From assembly GCF_007050985.1 (NCBI RefSeq), contig NZ_VHSF01000003.1, positions 531,500 to 595,499 of the forward strand: 64,000 bases of DNA, given 5' to 3'. This DNA is from Christiangramia sabulilitoris (GTDB lineage: Bacteria; Bacteroidota; Bacteroidia; Flavobacteriales; Flavobacteriaceae). Positions 54,172-61,665 of the stretch are shown here, one piece after another. How positions within the stretch are numbered: the stretch's first letter is position 1; each line of letters opens with the position of its first letter. The position numbers and the translations under genes are program-made. The notes below the pieces were generated by a model. That model was given only the letters and a program-made list of their open reading frames with translations. It was not told the origin of the DNA and made no database searches.

Positions 54172-55881
54172 ATGCGATTTCTCCCGGCACTTCTGGCCAT
54201 TTTCATGTTTTTTTCCGCTTCGGTTTACGCTCAAAAGGATTCTATAGCCCTCGAAAAGATCATTACGAAATTTCAGAAACACGAGCCTTTTAAACGCTCA
54301 GAATATCCGCTTGGGCTTTATACTGAAGAGCATTATAAAAAGGAAGCTGATTTTGCTGAAACATTGCTGAAAGAAATAAAGGATTTAGATTATTCTCAAC
54401 TTTCAGAATCTCAAAAAATATCTGCTGATCTTCTGAAATATGATCTGAAGAACACAGTGAAAACTTATGAATTCAAGGCTTATCTGAATCCGCTTTTATC
54501 TGATTCCGGCTTTCACCTAAGCCTTAATTATCAAATCCGTGACCTGAACAATTATGAACAGGTCAGGGCCTACCTGAATAAATTAAATGCGATTCCAGAA
54601 TATGTAGATCAGCATTTTAAGTTATTGCGTGAAGGTTTAAAAGAAGGGATCACCCAACCACTAATAATATTCGAAGGTTATGAGAATACGTATGATTCTC
54701 AGATCGTAGATAATTATAAGGACAGCTATTTCTATAAACCTTTTGAAAACCTGCCTGCAACTTTATCTAAAAAGCAAAAAGATTCGGTTTTAATTGCTGC
54801 TGAAAAAGCGATCTCAAAAAACGTGATTCCTGAATTCAAGCGCATCAAAAAATTCTTTGAAACTGAATATTATCCAAAAACTAAGACTGCTTTAGGAGTT
54901 TCAGAAATCCCCAATGGAGAAGAATATTACGATTACCTACTGGAATATTATACCACTTTAGACCTAAGTGCCGATCAAGTTCATAACATCGGACTGGACG
55001 AGGTGCAAAGAATCAATACCGAAATGAAAAAGGTGATGGCCGAAACCGGTTTTAAAGGTTCTTTTTCTGAATTCTTTGACTTCCTGAGAACAGATGAACA
55101 ATTCTATGCTGAAACCCCTGAGGAACTGCTCATGTTCGCCAGGGATATCGCTAAACGTATCGACGCGAAATTACCGGCATATTTCACCAAACTGCCAAGA
55201 AAGCCTTATGGTGTTGCAGAAGTTCCTGCGGCAATTGCTCCGAAGTATACCACCGGAAGGTATATTGGCGCTTCAGATGAAACTCAGCCGGGATATTACT
55301 GGGTAAACACTTACGACCTGCCGAGCAGGCCAAAATATGTTTTACCCTCATTAACGGCGCATGAAGCCGTGCCGGGACATCATTTACAGATCTCCTTAAA
55401 CAATGAACTTGGAGATGAAATTCCTGAATTCAGGAGAAGGTTTTATATCTCCGCTTTTGGTGAAGGCTGGGGATTATATTCGGAATTTCTGGCGGAAGAA
55501 ATGGGCATTTACCGTAATCCTTATGAGGTTTTCGGAAAACTTACTTACGAACAATGGCGTGCCTGCCGACTGGTTGTGGATACCGGAATTCATGCAAAGG
55601 GCTGGACAAGAGACCAGGCCGTAGATTTTATGAAAAAGAATACTGCACTTTCCATTCACGAGATCAATACCGAAGTAGACCGTTATATTTCCTGGCCGGG
55701 GCAGGCTGTTTCATACAAGATCGGGGAGCTAAAGATCCGTGAACTGCGAAAGAAAGCGGAAGAAGCTTTAGGAGCCGATTTCGATATCAGGAAATTTCAC
55801 GAAGTGATCCTGGAAGAAGGAGTATTGACCTTACCAATTCTCGAGAAAAGGGTGATGGAGTATATCAAATCTAATTCTTAG
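54172..55881 (+). CDS. DUF885 family putative metallopeptidase/carboxypeptidase
   Basis: The 569-residue protein has a signal peptide (ending VYAQ) and the DUF885 metallopeptidase-like motif HEAVPGHH (residues 397-404), flanked by YVLPSLTAHEA and FGEGWGLYSEFLAEEMG, the latter with the third-ligand glutamate. This gluzincin-like family is poorly studied. It is probably periplasmic. Monocistronic. Confidence 0.92.
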   Translation: MRFLPALLAIFMFFSASVYAQKDSIALEKIITKFQKHEPFKRSEYPLGLYTEEHYKKEADFAETLLKEIKDLDYSQLSESQKISADLLKYDLKNTVKTYEFKAYLNPLLSDSGFHLSLNYQIRDLNNYEQVRAYLNKLNAIPEYVDQHFKLLREGLKEGITQPLIIFEGYENTYDSQIVDNYKDSYFYKPFENLPATLSKKQKDSVLIAAEKAISKNVIPEFKRIKKFFETEYYPKTKTALGVSEIPNGEEYYDYLLEYYTTLDLSADQVHNIGLDEVQRINTEMKKVMAETGFKGSFSEFFDFLRTDEQFYAETPEELLMFARDIAKRIDAKLPAYFTKLPRKPYGVAEVPAAIAPKYTTGRYIGASDETQPGYYWVNTYDLPSRPKYVLPSLTAHEAVPGHHLQISLNNELGDEIPEFRRRFYISAFGEGWGLYSEFLAEEMGIYRNPYEVFGKLTYEQWRACRLVVDTGIHAKGWTRDQAVDFMKKNTALSIHEINTEVDRYISWPGQAVSYKIGELKIRELRKKAEEALGADFDIRKFHEVILEEGVLTLPILEKRVMEYIKSNS

Positions 55882-55913
55882 ATCTTTATAAGACTCATAG
55901 CCTGAGTTTAAAC

Positions 55914-55921
55914 TATCTTTG
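55914..55921 (+). promoter_or_regulatory. Bacteroidota -7 box (TATCTTTG) for the PhnA-domain gene
   Basis: Exact TAnnTTTG, 18 bp before the ATG at 55940; it overlaps the earlier in-frame codon at 55919 and so supports the later start. Confidence 0.6.
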
Positions 55922-55939
55922 CAGCGAAATTTAGAAAAA

Positions 55940-56518
55940 ATGACCTTAGAACAAAGCCTAAAACAGCGCAGTGATTCCTCCTGTGAACTCTGCGGAAACA
56001 AGGAAACCCTTAAAGTTTACGAGATACCAAATTCTCCTGAACAGGTACTTCTAAAGGAAATTCTTATTTGTGATATCTGCCACACCCAGTTAGAAGATCC
56101 GGAAAAAACCGAACCTAACCATTGGCGTTGTTTAAATGATTCTATGTGGAGCACTGTGCCCGCGGTGCAAGTGATGGCCTGGAGAATGCTCAATAGATTG
56201 AGATCTGAAGGATGGCCGCAAGACCTTCTGGATATGATGTATATGGAAGATGAGGTAAAAGAATGGGCGAAGGCCGGAATTCAGGAAAAAAAGGCTGAAA
56301 ATGTAATAGTTCATAAAGACAGTAACGGAGCGATCATTGAAGCTGGAGATACTGTGGTTTTAACTAAAGACCTCAACGTAAAAGGTTCTAGTTTAACCGC
56401 AAAAAGGGGAGCTGCTGTAAGAAGGGTATCACTGGTTCATGATAATGCCGAACAGATAGAAGGTAAGGTAGAAGGGCAGCAGATCGTGATCCTTACTAAA
56501 TTTGTCAAAAAAGTTTAG
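55940..56518 (+). CDS. PhnA (YjdM-like) zinc-ribbon protein
   Basis: The 192-residue protein has an N-terminal zinc ribbon (Cys15-x2-Cys18 and Cys44-x2-Cys47; SCELCGN, ICDICHT) and a C-terminal PhnA domain (KDSNGAIIEAGDTVVLTKDLNVKGSS, IVILTKFVKKV). The family was named from phosphonate-utilisation clusters, but the role of stand-alone members is uncertain. The middle region (residues 55-115) is an extension seen in the longer bacterial form. Confidence 0.92.
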   Translation: MTLEQSLKQRSDSSCELCGNKETLKVYEIPNSPEQVLLKEILICDICHTQLEDPEKTEPNHWRCLNDSMWSTVPAVQVMAWRMLNRLRSEGWPQDLLDMMYMEDEVKEWAKAGIQEKKAENVIVHKDSNGAIIEAGDTVVLTKDLNVKGSSLTAKRGAAVRRVSLVHDNAEQIEGKVEGQQIVILTKFVKKV

Positions 56519-56548
56519 TTTCGATTGAGAATTAGAGATTGTTCCAAG

Positions 56549-56586
56549 AGATCCTGAAACTCCCGATGCTTCGGGACAGGATGACG
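56549..56586 (+). repeat. Right arm of the main repeat family
   Basis: GATCCTGAAACTCCCGATGC...CAGGATGACG. The arm bases changed from ATGCTG/CAGCAT to ATCCTG/CAGGAT, so pairing is kept. Confidence 0.75.
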
Positions 56587-56614
56587 CTGGCAGAAAAAAC
56601 CAATTTTTAAAAAT

Positions 56615-56684
56615 CGTCAAGCTGAACTCGTTTCAGCTTCTCAAATGAGATTCCTACTCCCGATAAATGGGGATCGGAATGACA
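56615..56684 (+). repeat. Complete palindromic repeat with altered left stem (70 bp)
   Basis: CGTCAAGCTGAACTCG...TTCAGCTTCTC at the left (AAGCTGAA/TTCAGCTT, paired) and GGATCGGAATGACA at the right. Confidence 0.75.
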
Positions 56685-56697
56685 TAAAACAAAAAGT

Positions 56698-56931
56698 ATG
56701 AGCGAAAATATTAATAAGAACGAGCAACCAAACAATCCGCTGCACGGAGTAAAGCTGGCTACCATCATGGAAAAGCTACACGCTCATTACGGATGGGATG
56801 GCCTTGCAGATCGCATCAATATCAATTGCTTTAAAAGTAATCCGACCATTAAATCCAGTCTTAAATTCTTAAGAAGAACACCATGGGCAAGGGAAAAAGT
56901 GGAAAGACTTTATTTGAAAACAGATTTTTAA
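56698..56931 (+). CDS. VF530 family protein
   Basis: The 77-residue protein has [42 protein letters not shown] and EKVERLYL, diagnostic of the VF530 DNA-binding-like family (DUF2132). Function is unknown. It lies just after a palindromic repeat and is followed by two more. Confidence 0.93.
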   Translation: MSENINKNEQPNNPLHGVKLATIMEKLHAHYGWDGLADRININCFKSNPTIKSSLKFLRRTPWAREKVERLYLKTDF

Positions 56932-56936
56932 AATAC

Positions 56937-57008
56937 TGTCATTTCGAAGAAGTGAAACGACTGAGAAATCTAACCTTGAAGAGATTTCTCCCTCTGGTCG
57001 AAATGACA
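56937..57008 (+). repeat. Second palindromic repeat family, TGTCATTTCGA copy
   Basis: TGTCATTTCGAAGAAG at the left pairs with GGTCGAAATGACA at the right; inner part AGAAATCT/AGATTTCT is also palindromic. Confidence 0.8.
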
Positions 57009-57015
57009 TTTAAAA

Positions 57016-57042
57016 TAGATCCTGAAACAAGTTCATGATGAC
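57016..57042 (+). repeat. Right arm of the main repeat family
   Basis: AGATCCTGAAACAAGTTCATGATGACA, with paired CTGAAACAAGTTCA. Confidence 0.65.
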
Positions 57043-57046
57043 AACA

Positions 57047-57072
57047 AAAAGCCCGGCAATTGCCGGGCTTTT
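57047..57072. terminator. Bidirectional terminator before the M49 peptidase gene
   Basis: Palindrome AAAAGCCCGGCAA / TTGCCGGGCTTTT, with flanking A and T runs, ends the minus-strand peptidase gene. Confidence 0.9.
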
Positions 57073-57093
57073 ATATTTCAGAAGAATGAAATA

Positions 57094-59172
57094 TTACATT
57101 TCAGCTGCCTCAACAGCTTCTTCTTTTTTCACTTCTTTCTTTTGATTTAAGAAGCTATGATTTTTAGAGTAATCCATCATCTGCTTTTCAAAAGATTCTG
57201 GCTGGGTCACTTTGATCGCAGTAATCTCACCGTTCTCATCCATTTCAGGAACCAATACCGGATTGATGAATCCGCTATATGGAGCCGACTTGAATTTCGC
57301 GTTTCTGTCAAGCACTTCTTTATGAAGGTCCTGATCTACTTTCACTCCGTAGTTCTCTACAAGATTTTTGGCAGCTTCGTAATCGCCTTCAGATTTAATT
57401 CTCTGAGTCTCTCTTAACAACTCTCCAAATAGCTCACGAAGTTTTGCGTAATCCTTGATGTCGTAATAAGTCTTTCCGTCTTTTTTAACTTTTTCGATCA
57501 CACCTTCTTCTTTACCCTTTTCGAAAACCCAGGCACTAACCCACTGGCGGTTTCTCATATGAGCCTCTTCAACATCGTCTCCAAGCTCAAGTCTCACCAA
57601 CTGAGTTGCCAGTCCGTTACGGATATAATCGTTATAAGCGGCTTTTCCAAGCTTTTCATAGTCATCTGTAAGTCCTAGCTCTTCAAGTTTTGGATCCATC
57701 AAATAATAAAGCCCAACAAGATCTGCACGACCTTCTTCTAAAGTAGAAGCATAACTCTTCAATGTTTCTTTAGTTTCCCCTACTCCAGGATTCATTTGTC
57801 CGGAAGCATGACCAACTACCTCATGAAGGGCTGTATGCAATTTATCTGCCTGGTTGCCATATTTTTCAGAAAGAGCGATCTCTTCTTCATCATAAGCAAA
57901 TTCCTTCAGCTTATCAGTTCCACCAGCACTTTCGTAAGCATGGATAATATTTCCAAGGGAAACAGACTTACTACCATGGTTTTTTCTAATCCAGCTTGAG
58001 TTTGGAAGATTTACCCCGATAGGTGTACTTGGAGAAGCATCTCCTGCCTCACCGGCAACGATCACGGTTTTGTAGGTTACCCCTACTACAGAATCCTTCT
58101 TATGTTCATCCATAATTGGTGAGTTATCCTCGAACCACTGAACGTTCTTTTCTACAACGCTCATTTTCTCAGACATATCGAAATCCTTGATCTGGATAAT
58201 GCTCTCGTAAGATCCTGTATATCCTTTTGGATCATTATAAACCTCGATAAATGAGTTTATATAATCGATATTCCCTTCAGTTGCTTCTACCCAGGCCACG
58301 TTATAATCGTCCCAAGTTTGAAGATCCCCGGTCTTATAATATTTGATCAACAGACCTAAAGCATTTGCCTGCTTTTCATTTTCAGCAACTCCTTTAGCTT
58401 TCTCCAGCCAGTTTACGATCTCATCGATAGCATCTCCGTAAAGTCCACCGCTTTTATATACCTTCTCAACCAGTTTCCCGTTTTCCTTAACCAGTTTTGT
58501 GTTGATGCCATAAGCAAGTGGTTTTTCAGGATTTGGAGATTTTTTGTTAGCATAAAATGCATCTACCTCAGCAGCAGTTATCCCTTCACCATACATATTC
58601 ACTGCAGAACCTTCAATAAGTCCATCAGCTTCATTAAGATTCACTTTTTTAGCATCCTTATCGTTGAAGATCACTTCATAAGCTTCTCCGGTAAGATCGG
58701 TATTGGTTTCTTTTAGCAAAGTATCGAAATACTCTTTGCTGAATCCAGGTTTCAACTTGGCATTCGAATAGTGATGGTGAATACCATTGCTGAACCAAAC
58801 TCTTTTCAGGTAAGTTTCGAAAGCTTTCCAATCTTCTGAAGATGTATCCCCTTCATAATTCGCATAAATATTCTCTAAAGCCTCACGGATTGTCAGGTTA
58901 TGACGATAGTTCTGATCCCAGATAATGTCACGACCGGCAAGTCCCGCCTGAGTTAAATAATAAACCAGTTTTTGTTCCTTAAGACTAAGGTTTTCCCATC
59001 CCGGGATCTGATAACGCAGGATCTTAAGATCTGCAAATTCATCGGCTTTAAAATTGAAATCTTCCTGTGAAGTTTTTTCTGTCTGAGCCAGGTCTGAATC
59101 CTTCTTATCCTCATTACAGGATACAAAGGTCAGCGCGGTTGCCAGCAGACAGGTACTTAATATTTTGTTCAT
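57094..59172 (-). CDS. Dipeptidyl-peptidase III (M49 family) lipoprotein
   Basis: The 692-residue protein has a lipobox TFVSC (Cys19) and the M49 zinc motif HEVVGH (residues 450-455). The downstream EEGRAD (479-484) supplies the zinc-binding glutamate. Length and spacing fit bacterial DPP III, which releases dipeptides from the N-terminus of oligopeptides. As a lipoprotein it would act in the periplasm or at the outer membrane, unlike cytosolic eukaryotic enzymes. Bordered by repeats on both sides. Confidence 0.93.
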   Translation of the reverse strand: MNKILSTCLLATALTFVSCNEDKKDSDLAQTEKTSQEDFNFKADEFADLKILRYQIPGWENLSLKEQKLVYYLTQAGLAGRDIIWDQNYRHNLTIREALENIYANYEGDTSSEDWKAFETYLKRVWFSNGIHHHYSNAKLKPGFSKEYFDTLLKETNTDLTGEAYEVIFNDKDAKKVNLNEADGLIEGSAVNMYGEGITAAEVDAFYANKKSPNPEKPLAYGINTKLVKENGKLVEKVYKSGGLYGDAIDEIVNWLEKAKGVAENEKQANALGLLIKYYKTGDLQTWDDYNVAWVEATEGNIDYINSFIEVYNDPKGYTGSYESIIQIKDFDMSEKMSVVEKNVQWFEDNSPIMDEHKKDSVVGVTYKTVIVAGEAGDASPSTPIGVNLPNSSWIRKNHGSKSVSLGNIIHAYESAGGTDKLKEFAYDEEEIALSEKYGNQADKLHTALHEVVGHASGQMNPGVGETKETLKSYASTLEEGRADLVGLYYLMDPKLEELGLTDDYEKLGKAAYNDYIRNGLATQLVRLELGDDVEEAHMRNRQWVSAWVFEKGKEEGVIEKVKKDGKTYYDIKDYAKLRELFGELLRETQRIKSEGDYEAAKNLVENYGVKVDQDLHKEVLDRNAKFKSAPYSGFINPVLVPEMDENGEITAIKVTQPESFEKQMMDYSKNHSFLNQKKEVKKEEAVEAAEM

Positions 59173-59266
59173 GTTGTTAAAAAATTTGAGGCGCTAAGAT
59201 AACAAAACGGGGAATCAAATCTTAAAAAATCTGATTCCCCGGTATTTATAAAAAAATCCTTTTAGT

Positions 59267-59304
59267 AGATCCTGAAACTCCCGAGGCTTAGGGACAGGGT
59301 GACG
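59267..59304 (+). repeat. Right arm of the main repeat family
   Basis: AGATCCTGAAACTCCCGAGGC...ACAGGGTGACG; stem bases mismatch slightly. Confidence 0.7.
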
Positions 59305-59323
59305 CGCTGCATTTTTAGTTTAT

Positions 59324-59385
59324 CGTCAAGCTGAACTAGTTTCAGCTTCTCAATTTAAAGACCCTGAAACAAGTTCAGGGTGACG
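59324..59385 (+). repeat. Complete palindromic repeat (62 bp)
   Basis: CGTCAAGCTGAACTAG with stem AAGCTGAA/TTCAGCTT, then ACCCTGAAACAAGTTCAGGGTGACG. Both hairpins are perfect and the outer CGTCA/TGACG is intact. Confidence 0.88.
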
Positions 59386-59400
59386 CCTCCACAGGTAAAA

Positions 59401-60792
59401 CTATTTTTTACTCATTTCAGTAAAATGCTTGTAAAACCATGGAATGGTTTCTATCCCCTTCAAATAGTTCCAGATCCCAAAATGTTCATTTGGTGAATGT
59501 ATCGCATCTGTATCCAAACCAAAGCCCATTAAAATGATCTTGCTTTTCAGCTCTTTTTCAAAAAGCGATACGATAGGGATACTACCACCACTTCTTTGTG
59601 GAATTGGTGTTTTACCAAATGTTTCCTCATAAGCAGCACTTGCCGCCTGGTAGCCCACAGTATCAATTGGAGTTACATAAGGGTACCCACCATGATGTGG
59701 CTTCACTTCTACCTTGACACTATCTGGAGCGATACTTTCAAAATGCTTTTTGAACAATTCGGTGATCTCTTTCCAATCCTGGTCTGGCACCAGTCGCATG
59801 GAGATCTTTGCATAAGCCTTAGATGGAAGCACAGTTTTGGCACCTTCACCAATATATCCACCCCACATACCATTCACATCCAGGGTTGGTCTAATGGAAC
59901 CTCTTTCCAGGGTAGAATAGCCTTTTTCCCCATGAACATCTTTAATGTCCAGCTTCTCTTTATACTCTTCTAAACTAAACGGTGCTTCTGCCATTTTTGA
60001 CCTTTCCTCCTCGCTCAGATTTTGAACTTTATCATAAAATCCAGGAATAGTGATGTGATTATTCTCATCGGTAAGGGAAGCGATCATCTGACTTAAAATA
60101 TTCAAAGGATTGGCCACCGCTCCACCATATAATCCTGAATGCAGATCACGGTTCGCCCCGGTAACCTCAACTTCAACATACGAAAGTCCGCGAAGACCTG
60201 TGGTAATTGAAGGAGTATCTTTAGAGATCATTCCCGTATCTGAAATAAGGATAACATCATTCTGAAGTTTATCTTTATTCTCCTTGATCCACCAGTCCAG
60301 GTGTTCACTACCAACTTCCTCCTCACCCTCGATCATGAACTTCACGTTACAAGGCAGTTCATTGTTCTGGGTCATATATTCCATAGCCTTCACATGCATA
60401 TACATCTGGCCCTTGTCATCACAGGATCCCCTGGCGAAAATAGCACCCTCAGGATGTATCCTGGTTTCCTTGATAACTGGCTCGAAAGGCGGCGAATCCC
60501 AAAGATCTAATGGATCTGGTGGCTGTACATCATAATGCCCATACACCAGCACCGTTGGTAAATTCTTATCGATAATTTTTTCAGCATATACTACAGGATG
60601 ACCCGGAGTGGGAGAAACCTCGGCATGATCACAACCGGCTTCCAAAAGTCTTGCTTTTACCGCATCGGCTGCTTTTAGCATATCCCCTTTATAAGCGGGA
60701 TCGGCTGAAATTGAAGGTATCTTTAAAAGCTCAACCAGCTCATTTAGAAACCTGTCTTTATTTTTCTCTAAATATTGTTTTATTGAATCCAT
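59401..60792 (-). CDS. M20-family dipeptidase
   Basis: The 463-residue protein has the di-zinc site residues His86 and Asp88 (GHYDVQPPDP), Asp125 (GSCDDKGQ) and Glu157-159 (MIEGEEEVGSEH), with the DLHSGLYGG dimerisation domain loop and FGLDTDAIHSPNEHF near the C-terminus. This is the CNDP/PepV-type pattern of cytosolic dipeptidases. It lies near the M49 peptidase, and both may take part in peptide use. Confidence 0.95.
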   Translation of the reverse strand: MDSIKQYLEKNKDRFLNELVELLKIPSISADPAYKGDMLKAADAVKARLLEAGCDHAEVSPTPGHPVVYAEKIIDKNLPTVLVYGHYDVQPPDPLDLWDSPPFEPVIKETRIHPEGAIFARGSCDDKGQMYMHVKAMEYMTQNNELPCNVKFMIEGEEEVGSEHLDWWIKENKDKLQNDVILISDTGMISKDTPSITTGLRGLSYVEVEVTGANRDLHSGLYGGAVANPLNILSQMIASLTDENNHITIPGFYDKVQNLSEEERSKMAEAPFSLEEYKEKLDIKDVHGEKGYSTLERGSIRPTLDVNGMWGGYIGEGAKTVLPSKAYAKISMRLVPDQDWKEITELFKKHFESIAPDSVKVEVKPHHGGYPYVTPIDTVGYQAASAAYEETFGKTPIPQRSGGSIPIVSLFEKELKSKIILMGFGLDTDAIHSPNEHFGIWNYLKGIETIPWFYKHFTEMSKK

Positions 60793-61003
60793 GAATTTAA
60801 TTTCAAGTTTGCGTAAAGTTAATAAGATAAGATTGGATACTGTAATCCAATCCTGCCCTCTTTTTATAAGCCTAAGCTAAATTTTAAAAAAATTCACTAA
60901 AAATTTCCTTTACAGGAATTACTGAATATCAGCACCTTGAAAACATAGTTTAAAATCGATTAAATTTTGAATCAAAATTTTTCAATATTTTCTGCTATCA
61001 CTA

Positions 61004-61033
61004 TTTGATATTTAAAAAGTATAATTATATTTG
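61004..61033 (+). promoter_or_regulatory. Promoter of tRNA-Leu
   Basis: TTTG at 61004-61007 and TATATTTG at 61026-61033, spaced 18 bp, is the best match to the Bacteroidota -33/-7 consensus in the window. The region 60793-61003 upstream has no gene. Confidence 0.8.
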
Positions 61034-61094
61034 CACCCGCTTAGGTAATTAAGCAGGGATCACAACGAGTCCTAAGTGTTGTGAAACTTTAAAT

Positions 61095-61176
61095 GCGGGC
61101 GTGGTGGAATTGGTAGACACGCTAGACTTAGGATCTAGTGCCGTGAGGTGTGGAGGTTCGAGTCCTCTCGCCCGCA
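61095..61176 (+). tRNA. tRNA-Leu (anticodon UAG)
   Basis: An 82-nt cloverleaf: acceptor GCGGGCG/CGCCCGC, D-arm GTGGTGGAATTGGTAGACAC, anticodon stem CTAGA/TCTAG with loop CTTAGGA, variable arm, and T-arm GGAGGTTCGAGTCCTCT. CCA is not encoded. Confidence 0.96.
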
Positions 61177-61426
61177 CAGAGAAAAAGCTTCAGAGAAATC
61201 TGGAGTTTTTTTTATTTGCACTATTCTCAAAATAATAATAAACAAGTGTGGAGGTCCCCCCGAAGCGTCGGGGCTATCGCCCGCACCGAGAAAAAGCTTC
61301 AGAGAAATCTGGAGCTTTTTTTATTTACACTATTCTCAAAATTAAAATTCAAACAGGTTTTGGAGGTTCCCCCGAAGCATCGGGGCTATCGCCCGAACAC
61401 AGAAAAAGCTTCAGAGAAGTTTGGAA
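61148..61426 (+). repeat. Tandem array of tRNA-Leu 3' end plus terminator (three units)
   Basis: Unit 1 is the real tRNA 3' end with its terminator (from 61148). Unit 2 starts at 61246 and unit 3 at 61357. In units 2 and 3 the T-arm is replaced by a CCCCGAAGC(A/G)TCGGGG palindrome, followed by GCTATCGCCCG. The terminator hairpin AGCTTCAGA/TCTGGAG(C/T)T recurs in units 1 and 2; unit 3 is truncated. Confidence 0.85.
61182..61214 (+). terminator. tRNA-Leu terminator
   Basis: Hairpin AGCTTCAGA / TCTGGAGTT with a GAAA loop and a run of eight T. A second, better-paired copy is at 61291-61325 (GAGCT restores a G-C pair). Confidence 0.8.
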
Positions 61427-61665
61427 GCATTGAGACTTATTTACTGAATATATAGATTTGAATTTCGGGGTGCGATTCGACCTTATTTCCATTCTACAAA
61501 TTCTACTAACATTCCTAAAAACAAGGGGAAATACCCAATAAATAACCGGACTTTAATTGCTAAATTCCTTTTGATACTTAATCTTCTGCTATCCTTGCTC
61601 AATCCGTCTTCTCAAGTTTACCATAAAGACTATTAACTGATTCTTTATTTTAAACTTTTTCAATA
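61427..61665. other. Non-coding gap after the tRNA tail array
   Basis: Nothing recognisable: no tRNA, hairpin terminator, consensus promoter or plausible coding frame was seen here. Confidence 0.5.

Noticed and set aside
43821-59385. CRISPR array
   Set aside because: The repeats are palindromic, irregularly spaced by whole genes, vary in length, and no cas genes or regular spacers are present.
61095-61426. Phage or integrative-element attachment site at tRNA-Leu
   Set aside because: The partial tRNA copies are only about 100 bp apart, with altered T-arms and no integrase in view; kept as a finding only.
61148-61455. Open frames of 60-100 codons over the tRNA-Leu tail array
   Set aside because: They arise from the repeated tRNA/terminator units, overlap the tRNA, and have no protein family features.
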